Shown piece by piece: positions 33,901 through 42,395 of a stretch of 64,000 nt of DNA (positions are counted from its first letter, which is position 1; every line of letters starts with the position of its first letter). This stretch comes from Arthrobacter sp. N199823 (GTDB lineage: Bacteria > Actinomycetota > Actinomycetes > Actinomycetales > Micrococcaceae), in NCBI RefSeq assembly GCF_002929705.1, contig NZ_PJIN01000005.1, forward strand, positions 248,001 through 312,000. The letters run 5' to 3'. Under the pieces are notes generated by a model. That model made no database searches. It was not told the DNA's origin and saw only the letters and a program-made list of their open reading frames with translations. The position numbers and the translations under genes were made by a program.

Positions 33901-36450
33901 GACGGCGTAACTGCCGTTGGGGACGTCCACGGCAAACTCGTGTGCCGATGAGGGCAGCAGGAAATCGCGCTCCAGGTCGTTCGGGGCAGGGTCGTATCCA
34001 ATGCCGCGGTCACGACCGCCCAGCCCGTCGATGTTGAGGAAGCCCCAGCCCTGCTCCTTGCTGTACAGGGATTTTTCGCTGGCTTCCAGGTAGCCGGGCA
34101 TGAGCGGGTTGCCGGCCAGTTGGACATCGAACTTGTACAGCGGGGCCTTGGTCAGGACCCGCACCACGTTCGACGGCGCAGAGTCGCCCTTGGCGTTCAT
34201 GGCCACCACCCGGAAATCATAGGAGGCGCCTTCGGCCAGGTTGCCCACGGTTGACTGGGGCAGCGTGGATGTTGCCACCATGGCCCAGGCGTCTTCGGCG
34301 GCGTCGGCATCCTTGCGGAAGACCTTGTAAATGTCGGCCCCCTCGACAGCACCCCAGGTCAGTTGTGCCCCCGCGTTGGAAACGGATCCTGCCACGAGCG
34401 TGGCCGGTGCCGCTGGCACGGCGGCGGGTGCTTCCGCCTCCACCACCTGCGCAGCCAGGGGGATGTCGAGCTTCGCCACGTCGGCGGCGACCAGGCGGGC
34501 CATTTGGATGGCTCCGTATTCCTGGAAGTGGGTGTCATCCGCTGTTCCCGACGGGCGGGACGGGTAGACCCCAGCCGGAACGTGCAGGAACACGGACAGG
34601 GCAGCTTCGGGCCCAACACTGTCCAGGTAGGCCCGCGACGAGGCGGACAGGTCCACAAGTCCGGTACCGGTTTCCGCGGCCAGCTGGCTGGCGGCGGAAA
34701 CGTACTCGGGGAAGGACACGTTGAACTTGCCCGTCTCAGCATCGAATGAACGCCGTGACACCGGGGTCACCAGGATGGGGGTTGCCCCGCGCTGGACGGC
34801 GCCGTCCACGTAGGTGCGCAGGTATTCGGCGAAGTCTGCCGGCGCCGCGTACCTGTCGTCAACGCCCTTGCTGTTGTCGTTGTGTCCGAACTGGACGAAG
34901 AGATAGTCCCCGGGGCGGATGCCGCGCAGGACCTCGTCGAGGCGGCCCTGGCTGATGAAGTTCTTGGAACTGCGCCCGCCGATGGCCTTGTTTTCAACAG
35001 TGACACCGTCGGAAAGGTAGCGCTCCAGCATCTGCCCCCAGCCTGCCTGCGGGGCATAGTCGGAGGTGTAGCTCTGCACGGTGGAATCACCGGTGACCCA
35101 CACCGTGGGTGAGGCGCCGGCCTGGCGGGGCGACTTCTGGGTCAGGACCAGGGCGTTGAGGTTGGCGGCCGTGCCGCCAAAGTCCAGGTTCAGCTGGCCG
35201 TCCACCACTGCAATGTCGAACGACATCTCCAGGAAGTTTCCCGCGGTCTTTGCTGTCTGTTGGACCTTGGCCATCTGCTCGGCCGTTATGGAAATATCGG
35301 TGGCGCCAGTTGCATCTCCTGCAATCAGGTCAACCGTGTAGTCGCCGTTGGGCAGGTCAACCACAAATTCCGTATCTCCAACGGTGACGAAGTCACTGCG
35401 GAGGGCGTCGCTGCCACCCCTGTCATTTGCGGTGGTGGCGGAAGGGTTGACAAAGCCGGCGCGGTTTTCCGCCGTGTAGGCAGTTTTGGCGTCAATGCCC
35501 ACTGCGTTGGCGGCAACTGCTCCGTTGCCAAAGTCAAAGGTGAGGGTTCCCGCCGTCGGAAATTCCGCGGGGGCACCGGCCAGGGAGGAGACGGCAGCTG
35601 CCGAGGGCTGTGACAGGCCGGCGGCATCCTTGGTCTGGACCTTGTAATAGTGGGTTTTGGTGGTGTCTACAGTGTCCGAGGCAAAAACGTCGCCGGTGGT
35701 TTCGGCCACTTGGGTGTAGCTGCCGTCAACGGCGTCCGACCGCGAAACCACATAGCCAGCGGCGTCCTTGACCTCGTTCCAGCGCAACATGACGGCAGTG
35801 TCAGTCACGTGGGCCAAGCGCACCGCCGTTGGTGCCGCCAGCGCGGACGCCGGCGGATCCGTGGGTTCGGGCTCCGTGGTGGGTGAGGTTCCGCCGTCGG
35901 CGGTCGTGATGACGATGGCATTGACATAGCCGCCGGCACCTTCGCCGGTGACGTCAATGGTCAGCTGGCCGTCCGCAACGGTTGTCTGCCACTTCTCCGT
36001 GGCAACGGCCTGGCGGGCCTGAATGGTGCCGGCCGCCGCCCCTTCCAGGGAGATTTTGGTTTTGGTCGTGGAGGTTCCGGCCAGCTGGTCGCCCGAGCGG
36101 ATCTCCACGTCATAGCTGCCATTGGGCAGGTCCACGGCGAACCCCCAGGCGGCGCCGAGTACAAAGTCGTCATTGACATCGTCGGCGGGGGTCATGCCGC
36201 GGTGGCGGGAAACGGGCTCCACACCGTCAACGGGAACAATTCCAAAACCGGCGTCCTGGGTGTACAGGGTCCCCTCGTTTACGCCGGTCCATCCAGATCC
36301 GACGGGGCTGGAGTGCGTGCCGAAGTCAAAGGACCAGCTCTCGGCTTCCGCCGCGGATACGGCTGGCAGGCCCAGAAGGGCCATGCCACAAGCCGCGGTC
36401 ACGGCAATGGCCGATCTCACGGGATATCGATGTTTGGGTGGGGCTTGCAT
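30961..36450 (-). CDS. Secreted multidomain rhamnogalacturonan acetylesterase (CE12) - rhamnogalacturonan lyase (PL11)
   Basis: 1829 residues, exported by a Sec signal peptide (about 1-34, ending VSAAEAES). Order: malectin-like sugar-binding domain 36-186, fibronectin III 205-290, second malectin-like domain 300-438, SGNH esterase of CE12 type 448-665 (nucleophile Ser456 in GDST, FGHND at 521-525, catalytic pair Asp638 and His641), fibronectin III 680-768, third malectin-like domain 770-916, two fibronectin III repeats 920-1105, PL11 lyase about 1110-1720 with GDVDGDG calcium-type loops, and a C-terminal domain to 1829. It should deacetylate and cleave rhamnogalacturonan I outside the cell. 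ATG has AGGAG upstream. A family B operator lies 64 bases upstream. Confidence 0.92.
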   Translation of the reverse strand: MQAPPKHRYPVRSAIAVTAACGMALLGLPAVSAAEAESWSFDFGTHSSPVGSGWTGVNEGTLYTQDAGFGIVPVDGVEPVSRHRGMTPADDVNDDFVLGAAWGFAVDLPNGSYDVEIRSGDQLAGTSTTKTKISLEGAAAGTIQARQAVATEKWQTTVADGQLTIDVTGEGAGGYVNAIVITTADGGTSPTTEPEPTDPPASALAAPTAVRLAHVTDTAVMLRWNEVKDAAGYVVSRSDAVDGSYTQVAETTGDVFASDTVDTTKTHYYKVQTKDAAGLSQPSAAAVSSLAGAPAEFPTAGTLTFDFGNGAVAANAVGIDAKTAYTAENRAGFVNPSATTANDRGGSDALRSDFVTVGDTEFVVDLPNGDYTVDLIAGDATGATDISITAEQMAKVQQTAKTAGNFLEMSFDIAVVDGQLNLDFGGTAANLNALVLTQKSPRQAGASPTVWVTGDSTVQSYTSDYAPQAGWGQMLERYLSDGVTVENKAIGGRSSKNFISQGRLDEVLRGIRPGDYLFVQFGHNDNSKGVDDRYAAPADFAEYLRTYVDGAVQRGATPILVTPVSRRSFDAETGKFNVSFPEYVSAASQLAAETGTGLVDLSASSRAYLDSVGPEAALSVFLHVPAGVYPSRPSGTADDTHFQEYGAIQMARLVAADVAKLDIPLAAQVVEAEAPAAVPAAPATLVAGSVSNAGAQLTWGAVEGADIYKVFRKDADAAEDAWAMVATSTLPQSTVGNLAEGASYDFRVVAMNAKGDSAPSNVVRVLTKAPLYKFDVQLAGNPLMPGYLEASEKSLYSKEQGWGFLNIDGLGGRDRGIGYDPAPNDLERDFLLPSSAHEFAVDVPNGSYAVKTYNGDWIGTSKSDVRIEGKDFGASNAGKGSVSAKLSQPVQVLDGQLNIVMGGSSSRLNGIEITPLLLAPGALAATDVSIGAEFATVALAWTGTDAGSYRVYRKSSTAEAAEPLGEATTSEFTDSLAEIGLDYSYYVVALDLSGAESVPSNTIEVATVDASVAKAAVPGQPVLGAVNKNDVSLSWPKAKGALFYQMFRADAKADGSFGDFKLLGRAGEAGYTDSTVLTTIAYKYAVASVNGGGVSEKSEPVTTEAVTTLVRQAERLDRAPVAAATEKGVYVGWRMLGLDPEAIAFNVYRDGVKVADGPVIGSTNVLDVGGTSASSYRISTVLNGAELWATEAFTVWDSQTLDVPLDKPADDYTKDGQPYTYRASDASIGDVDGDGSYEIILKWDPSISKDNSQGGYTGIVYVDAYKMDGTRLWRIDLGKNIRAGAHYTQFQVYDLDGDGKAEVTLKTADGTVDGAGTVIGDARADYRNSGGYVLTGPEYLTVFNGETGAAIDTINYTPERGDVGAWGDTYGNRVDRFLAGVAHLDGEHPSVVFSRGYYTRTVVAAYDFDGTSLSERWVFDSNLAGDEYRGQGNHQFSVADVDGDQKDEIVFGSMTLDDDGSALYNTNLGHGDALHVSDFDPSRPGLEVFATHEEAPSKHGIGATFRDAATGEVLWSIPAIKDTGRGAMADIDPTHPGAEGWAIGGDAAWNSPVGQLMAANGELISTSIPAANFLTWWDGDLLREVTDHAWTEGSRTGVPTISKWDWTTNTAKEIYRAEGTLSNNDTKGNPTLQADLFGDWREEIVTRLDDSSALRIATTLDLTDHRLRTLQSDPVYRMGVAWQNTAYNQPPHTSYFLGEGMTVPAAPSISYTGSEPEPGEAVNPEPSITPEPADKQTLKKDTEIDLGLGSAKFPRGSSEVTLKNLAAGEWFFVYLNESGLGWHKALDDGTVLVTTPDDTRPGDNKIVLFDEAGSLHGWAGLKVTGPPVK

Positions 36451-36513
36451 GGCATCACTCCTTGATTCGAAGGTTTCGCTGGGCGGGCTCAGGTGGCGGA
36501 TCGATCCAGATTT

Positions 36514-36525
36514 TGTATCGATTCA
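36514..36525. promoter_or_regulatory. Operator, family B (TGTATCGATTCA)
   Basis: Upstream of the rhamnogalacturonan enzyme gene. It is the exact reverse complement of the site at 36645-36656, so the two divergent genes carry mirror copies of one operator. Confidence 0.75.
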
Positions 36526-36644
36526 GAATTAGTCCGTAAGAAAACCCGGACACCGAGCAGCATTTGTCTGCCCTCGGGCGCCTTGGAACCGGCGGCCGCT
36601 GCACGCGGCATCTCCTTGGGGCATAATGTGGGGTAGCCCACATC

Positions 36645-36656
36645 TGAATCGATACA
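36645..36656. promoter_or_regulatory. Operator, family B (TGAATCGATACA)
   Basis: 90 bases before the GH35 gene. A CATAAT box at 36622-36627 lies just upstream and could be the -10 element, placing the operator over the early transcribed region. Confidence 0.75.
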
Positions 36657-36745
36657 ACCATGCTTTATGAGCGTTCACAAGAGTTTTCCGCAAGCAAGTT
36701 GCCACATGACGGAAACCGTTTACCCGACCAGCGCCAAAGGAACTC

Positions 36746-39127
36746 ATGCTTCACGCCACTGTCCGCCTGCCAGAACCCCCGACAACCGGGCAGCTCCGCA
36801 TGGGCTCCGCCGGAATCGGAGCCAACAGCCAGCACCTCATCAGGGACGGTGCCGGCTGGCTCCCCGTCATGGGTGAATACCACTTCAGCCGCCAGGATCC
36901 CGGGAAGTGGCGGACCGGGCTGGAACGCATGAAACAGGGCGGCATCACAGTGGTTTCCACGTACGTTTTTTGGCACCATCACGAGGAACGCCAAGGCATC
37001 TTCCGCTGGTCCGGGAACCGCAATCTCCGCGCCTTCGTGGAGCTTTGCGCGGAAGTTGGCCTGGACGCCGTCGTCCGCATTGGGCCGTGGGCTCATGGTG
37101 AGGCCCGCAATGGCGGCTTTCCCGACTGGCTCCAGGCGCTGCCCGTCCACCATCGCAGCAACGATCCCGGTTATCTGGAGCATGTGCGGCCCTTCTTTGC
37201 CCAGATTTCACACCAGCTCAGCGGCCTATTCCACAGCATCGGGGGCACGGGCGGCACCAGTACCGACGGCGCCGGCAACACAACCGGCTCCACCGGACCC
37301 ATCGTTGCCCTGCAGCTGGAGAATGAGCTGTACGACCAGCCCGAACACATCCTCACCCTGAAGGAAATGGCCCAGGAGTTTGGCATGCACGCACCCTTGT
37401 GGACCGCGACGGCCTGGGGCGGCGCACAACTGCCGGCCGATGAGGTGATGCCGCTCTACGGCGGCTACCCCGAAGCTTTCTGGGAGGACGCCCATCCCGG
37501 GTGGGCCCGCGGCAGCCGGAAGCACTACTTCTTCAGCCACATCCGCGACGACCACTCCATCGGGGCGGACCTGCGCCCCACGGCCGCCACCGGTCCGGAG
37601 ACTGAGAAGGCAACGGCCCCCTTTGCCACCTGCGAACTGGGCGGCGGCATGCCCTCGGCCTATCACCGCAGGCCCATCATTCCTGCCTCGGATGTTTCCG
37701 CCCTGGCCCTCACCAAGATCGGCAGCGGCTCCACGTGGCAGGGCTACTACATGTTCCACGGCGCGTCCCAGGGTATGGGCGAACTGTCAGCATTGCAGGA
37801 GTCCCAGGCCACTGGCTACCCCAATGACCTGCCCGTCATTAGCTACGACTTCCAGGCGCCGCTGGGCGAGCACGGCCAGCTCAGGGAGTCCTACCACCGG
37901 CTGCGGGCGCAGCATTTGTTCCTTGCGGAGGCGGGCCCGGACCTCGCCCGGATGCCGATGACGCTGCCGGAGACAATCCCTGCCGGCCTTGACGACGCCG
38001 AGACGCTCCGCTGGTCCGTGCGCAGCGACGGCCGAGCCGGGTTCATCTTCGTCAACAACCACCAGCCCTCCACCGATGCTCTGGCCGCCAAGGAGGGCAT
38101 CCAGTTCACCATCGAGTTGGCCGACGGCGGGGAGCTCACCGTTCCGCGGCACCCCACCACGATTGCCGCCGGTGCTCATTTCGTGTGGCCGTTCAACCTG
38201 CCGCTGGGCGATGGCGCCACACTGCTGCGCACCACCACCCAGCTGATCACGAGCCTGCCGGTTGGGCCGCGGACCTGCTTTGTGTTTTCCCGGACCGAGG
38301 GCGTGGACGCCGAGTTTGAGATCGCTCTTCCCACGGACGACGGCGGCCACCTCCAAACGCTGCAGCTGACGGTTCCGCCGGGGTCCAGCCCAGTTGAACT
38401 GCCCGTCTCGGACCGCGTGTGCATCCTGCTCGTTGACGATCAGGACGCCCTGCGCCTTTGGACAGGGGAGTTCGCAGGGGCAAGCCGGATTTTCTTGGCC
38501 GATTCACTGCTGGCCACGGACGCGGTACTGCGGTTGGACGTCACGGCGCCCCGCCAGGACATTGGCATCTACCCTCCCGTGGATCACGTGACGGCGTCGC
38601 CCGATCAGGTGGGATCCACCGTCAAAAAGTTGGAGGACAGTGGGCCGTTCGGCATGTTTTCGGTGGACGTTTCAGCCGATTCCCTGGCAACAACGCTCCC
38701 GGCGCAGCTCCGGAAAGCTGCCGCCGGACCGGCGCCCGTACGCATCGGAGGAACCCAGAATCGTGCCGCCGCACCGGTGGATGCGGACTACGACCACGCA
38801 GCCCACTTTCATCTTGACTTCGCCGCCGATCAAATGCCGGAGGGAGTGCAAAACCTCCTGCGGATCACGTGGACAGGAGACGCCGCAAGAGCCCTGCTGG
38901 ACGGGCAAGTGCTCTCCGACAACTACTGGAACGGCCTGTCCTGGGACATCGACCTCACGGAACACCGGGACGAGCTGCTGCGCCACGGACTCGCCATCCA
39001 GGCGTTCCCCTTCAACCCTGACGCCCCGATCTACGTAGACGAGTCCATCAGGCCTGGGCACACAACACTTGAAATCACAGATGTAAGCATCCTGCACCAA
39101 GGCTCAATCCGACTAATTCTCGCCTAG
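36746..39127 (+). CDS. Beta-galactosidase, GH35 family
   Basis: 793 residues with no signal peptide, so probably cytoplasmic. The GH35 barrel fills about residues 25-370: GEYHFSR, the acid/base Glu194 in ALQLENELYD, and the nucleophile Glu297 in TCELGGGM. The rest forms beta domains, including a galactose-binding-like jelly roll near the C-terminus. It releases terminal beta-linked galactose, fitting the galactan side chains of rhamnogalacturonan I. ATG at 36746 follows AAAGGA. It is divergent from the CE12-PL11 gene and shares operator sequence with it, which implies joint control by the family B regulator. Confidence 0.9.
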   Translation: MLHATVRLPEPPTTGQLRMGSAGIGANSQHLIRDGAGWLPVMGEYHFSRQDPGKWRTGLERMKQGGITVVSTYVFWHHHEERQGIFRWSGNRNLRAFVELCAEVGLDAVVRIGPWAHGEARNGGFPDWLQALPVHHRSNDPGYLEHVRPFFAQISHQLSGLFHSIGGTGGTSTDGAGNTTGSTGPIVALQLENELYDQPEHILTLKEMAQEFGMHAPLWTATAWGGAQLPADEVMPLYGGYPEAFWEDAHPGWARGSRKHYFFSHIRDDHSIGADLRPTAATGPETEKATAPFATCELGGGMPSAYHRRPIIPASDVSALALTKIGSGSTWQGYYMFHGASQGMGELSALQESQATGYPNDLPVISYDFQAPLGEHGQLRESYHRLRAQHLFLAEAGPDLARMPMTLPETIPAGLDDAETLRWSVRSDGRAGFIFVNNHQPSTDALAAKEGIQFTIELADGGELTVPRHPTTIAAGAHFVWPFNLPLGDGATLLRTTTQLITSLPVGPRTCFVFSRTEGVDAEFEIALPTDDGGHLQTLQLTVPPGSSPVELPVSDRVCILLVDDQDALRLWTGEFAGASRIFLADSLLATDAVLRLDVTAPRQDIGIYPPVDHVTASPDQVGSTVKKLEDSGPFGMFSVDVSADSLATTLPAQLRKAAAGPAPVRIGGTQNRAAAPVDADYDHAAHFHLDFAADQMPEGVQNLLRITWTGDAARALLDGQVLSDNYWNGLSWDIDLTEHRDELLRHGLAIQAFPFNPDAPIYVDESIRPGHTTLEITDVSILHQGSIRLILA

Positions 39128-39151
39128 GCAGGCTCCTTGACCCCACAAACC

Positions 39152-39203
39152 GATACGCAATGGATGGCGAAAATTCAGGAATTCTCGCCATCCATTGCGT
39201 ATC
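39152..39203. terminator. 19-bp perfect hairpin between convergent genes
   Basis: Bases 39152-39170 pair with 39185-39203 around a 14-nt loop. It follows the GH35 gene (+) and the end of the permease gene (-). Confidence 0.8.
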
Positions 39204-39229
39204 AGTTATGGGTGGGGCTGGGCCTAGGT

Positions 39230-40642
39230 TTAGGTGAGGGACTCAACTTCATTCCCGAGCTCATCCCCAAGCACTACATCGGCAGGACGACCGCCGCCAC
39301 CCTTGCGGTATCGGTAGACGCCAATGGCAACCACTATGGCCGCCAACCCCACCGACAGCAGCAACGCTTCCCGGGTCTGGGGAACAATCACCATGCCGAT
39401 GATCAAGGCCGAGATTGCCGCAATGGAAAGCCAGGTCAGTTACGGGAAGAACCACATTTTCAAGTCGAGCTCTTTCGCCGCGGCGCCCATCCGATGTCGC
39501 AAAATCAACTGGGAAACGGCAATCACGAGCCACACGAACAAGGCGATGGCACCGGAGGTGTTGACCATGAATAGGAACACGGTGTCCGGGGCCAAATAGT
39601 TCAGGCCCACTGTCACGAAGCCCACCACGGTAGATGCGAGAACTGCACTGACGGGGACACCGCGTTTGGAAATCTTCCGCCAGGACTTGGGCGCATCGCC
39701 GCGGGTGGACAGGGAGAACAGCATGCGGCTCGCCGTGTACAGCCCAGAGTTCAGGCAGGAAAGCACGGAGGTCAAGACAACTACGTCCATGATGGTGCCG
39801 GCACCGGGAATACCAAACAGCTCAATAACCGCCACGTAGGGGCTCTTGGCCACCGAAGCATCGTTCCACGGCAGCAACGTCACGACGATTGCAACAGAGC
39901 CAATGTAGAAAATCAAGATCCTCCACACCGTGGACTTCACTGCCTTCTTCACCGCATCCACAGGGTTCTCGGACTCGCCGGCGGCAATCGTGGCAATCTC
40001 AGCACCGAAGAAGGAAAACACAACCACCAAGACACCCGCCAAGACGGCACCCGGACCGCTCGGGAAGAAGCCACCGTTACCAGTGAGGTTTGAAAGTCCT
40101 GGCGCGTCGACCCCGGGCAAGAACCCGAGGATCGCAACGACACCCAGCAAGAGGAAAACAATGATGGCGGCCACTTTGACGGAGGCAAACCAAAATTCAA
40201 ATTCACCGTAGGACTTCACAGAGGTCACGTTGGTCAACGTCAGCAACACCATCAGAATCAGCGCCCATTGCCACTGCTCAACTTCCGGCAGCCAACGGTG
40301 CATGATGGCCGCTCCGGCCGTGGCCTCAACACCCAGCACGATGATCCAGAACCAGGCATACAGCCAGCCAATGCTAAATCCGGCCCATCGCCCCAGCGCC
40401 TTGTCTGCGTAGGTGGAAAAGGACCCGGTTTCAGGATTCGCCGCTGCCATTTCGCCCAGCATCCGCATCACGAGGATGACCACGACTCCAGCTGCCGCGT
40501 ACGCAACCAAAATGCCGGGACCGGCCTGCTGAATGGCGGCACCCGAACCCACAAATAGTCCGGCGCCGATGACTCCGGCAATGGCAATCATGGACAGGTG
40601 GCGGGGTTTGAGGGTCTTCGATAATTGTTGCTCTGACTGCAT
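39230..40642 (-). pseudogene. Amino acid permease (GABA/aromatic APC type) interrupted by an in-frame TAA
   Basis: The frame from ATG 40642 encodes an APC transporter: HLSMIAIAGVIGAGLFVGSGAAI is the family signature of the first membrane helix. It stops at TAA 39440-39442 after LDLKMWFFP. The same frame then continues LTWLSIAAISALIIGMVIVP and two more hydrophobic helices to TAA at 39230, giving 470 codons, the normal family length. The stop lies where homologues read MWxFPYLTW, so Tyr to stop by one base change is the simplest explanation. Loss removes the last two helices. The upstream part may still be translated. Sequencing error is possible. Confidence 0.88.
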
Positions 40643-40889
40643 GTGAAAAACTTCCTCTTCGGGTGCCCGGATGCGGCGACACTGCCGCAGCAAGTCCGTG
40701 AGTTGGATCACGGGGACGATTCAGCCTAAAACGGCCTGCGGCTCCACCCTTTGTCCATAGCCCCAAAATCTTCTCTGGAAATCTGTGCAGGTGCACTGAA
40801 TTTGCCTTTAAGAGACGAGTTGTTGACTATGAGGCAACTTCAAGGTCGCAATGGAGCGCCTTCACCTATGGCACGCCTCGAACGTTGCG

Positions 40890-42395
40890 CTAGATCACAA
40901 CCCTGTCCCGAGGCTGGTAGTAGACACTGCAGCCGCTGGCGGTAACCATCGCACGCAGCTCCCCCAGAGATTGCGGCGCTGCACCCGCCGCGCGCGCCTG
41001 GACCAGCACGTTGCCGAGCGCCGTGGCCTCCACTGGCCCGGCCACAACCGGCAGGCCCGTGGCGTTGGCGGTCAGTTGGCACAGCAGCTCGTTTTGGGAT
41101 CCGCCGCCCACAATGTGGATGACGTCCACCGATTTGCCTGAGAGCTGGGCGGCCTGGTGGACAGTGGTCGCATAGGAAGCGGCGAGGCTGTCCAGAATGC
41201 AGCGTACGACGGCGACTTGCCGGGTTTCCAGCGTCCCGCCCGCTGCGTTGACGGCGGCGCGGATGCGTTCGGGCATGTTTCCGGGGGCAATGAAGTCCTC
41301 GGAATCCACATCGATGAGCGGCCCCCCGGCCGGCTCGGCAGCCGCGGCCGCCAGCAGCCCGGCGAGGGACAGCGCAAGCGGGGCAGACGCGGAAGCCGGG
41401 GACCCGGCGTCGTGCGCTTCCTTCTCCCATCTCCGCATCGACTCGCTAAGCAGCCACAGGCCGCCCACGTTGCGCAGGTAGCGGGTGGTGCCGTCCACGC
41501 CGCGCTCGTTGGTGAAGTTCGCCGACCGGCTGGCCTGCGACAGGACCGGAGCATCTAGCTCAACCCCCACCAGCGACCACGTGCCGGAGGAGATGTAGGC
41601 AAAGTTTGGGGCTGTGGCGGGAACTGCGGCCACGGCGGAGGCGGTGTCGTGCGACCCTACGGCCACCACCAACGTTGCGGCAGTCAGCCCGGTGCGCCCG
41701 GCCAGTTCCGGCAGCAGCGTGCCGATGGTTTCGCCGGGCTCAATCAGCGGCGGGAACAGCTCGGCCGACAGGTCCAGGGCAGCCAGGAATTCGGTGGCCC
41801 AGTCCCCCGCCACGGCGTCATACAGGCCCGTGGTGGAGGCGTTCGTGGACTCAGTCCGGCGGTTGCCGGTGAGCTTGAACGCAATGAGGTCCGGGATCAG
41901 CAGCGCCTGCAGCCCGGCGAGATTACGGCCGGCTGCCTGCTCGGCAGCCAGCTGGAAGATCGTGTTGAACGGCAGATGCTGCAGGCCGGTGGTTTCATAC
42001 AGCCGATCCGGACCGAGAACCCCGTGAACCCTGCCCACTTGCGTGGCGCCGCGCCCATCGCGGTAGCTGAACGGCTGGTTGGCGAGCGTGCCCGTGCCGT
42101 CGACGAGACCGTAGTCCACGGCCCAGGTGTCGATGCCGATGCTGGCGATCACGTCGCCAACGGCCGCCGCATGGTCCGCGGCTGCTGCCAGCCCGATGAG
42201 CACTTCGGCGAACAACGCATCGAAGTCCCAATGTAAGGCGCCGTCATGTTCCATCACGCCGTTGGGGAAGCGGTGCACCACATGCAGTTCGGCTTTTCCA
42301 CCCCCAACGCCGCCGACGATGACGCGCCCGGAGGACGCGCCAATGTCGACGGCGGCAAACAATGCCGCACCAGGTACGGCGGGAGCAGCTGTCAT
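40890..42395 (-). CDS. rhaB: L-rhamnulokinase
   Basis: Phosphorylates L-rhamnulose to L-rhamnulose 1-phosphate in the cytoplasm. 501 residues, FGGY kinase family: VDIGASSGRVIVGG is the phosphate-1 motif, GIDTWAVDYGLVDGTG and GSHDTASAVAAVPA are typical of the rhamnulokinase branch, and HIVGGGSQNELLCQLTANATGLPV closes the adenosine site. ATG at 42395 overlaps the aldolase-dehydrogenase stop by 4 nt. It is the last gene of the rhamnose operon. All partners of the phosphorylated rhamnose pathway are adjacent, so the assignment is strong. Confidence 0.95.
   Translation of the reverse strand: MTAAPAVPGAALFAAVDIGASSGRVIVGGVGGGKAELHVVHRFPNGVMEHDGALHWDFDALFAEVLIGLAAAADHAAAVGDVIASIGIDTWAVDYGLVDGTGTLANQPFSYRDGRGATQVGRVHGVLGPDRLYETTGLQHLPFNTIFQLAAEQAAGRNLAGLQALLIPDLIAFKLTGNRRTESTNASTTGLYDAVAGDWATEFLAALDLSAELFPPLIEPGETIGTLLPELAGRTGLTAATLVVAVGSHDTASAVAAVPATAPNFAYISSGTWSLVGVELDAPVLSQASRSANFTNERGVDGTTRYLRNVGGLWLLSESMRRWEKEAHDAGSPASASAPLALSLAGLLAAAAAEPAGGPLIDVDSEDFIAPGNMPERIRAAVNAAGGTLETRQVAVVRCILDSLAASYATTVHQAAQLSGKSVDVIHIVGGGSQNELLCQLTANATGLPVVAGPVEATALGNVLVQARAAGAAPQSLGELRAMVTASGCSVYYQPRDRVVI

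Noticed and set aside
36498-36507. GGATCGATCC palindrome near the family B operator
   Set aside because: Short, not repeated elsewhere in the window and lacking the TGAA-type flanks.
10187-39442. Stop-codon recoding (selenocysteine, pyrrolysine or reassigned TAA) to explain the two interrupted genes
   Set aside because: Both stops are TAA, which is not a known recoding codon in bacteria of this type, and TAA ends many intact genes here; mutation or sequencing error is simpler.
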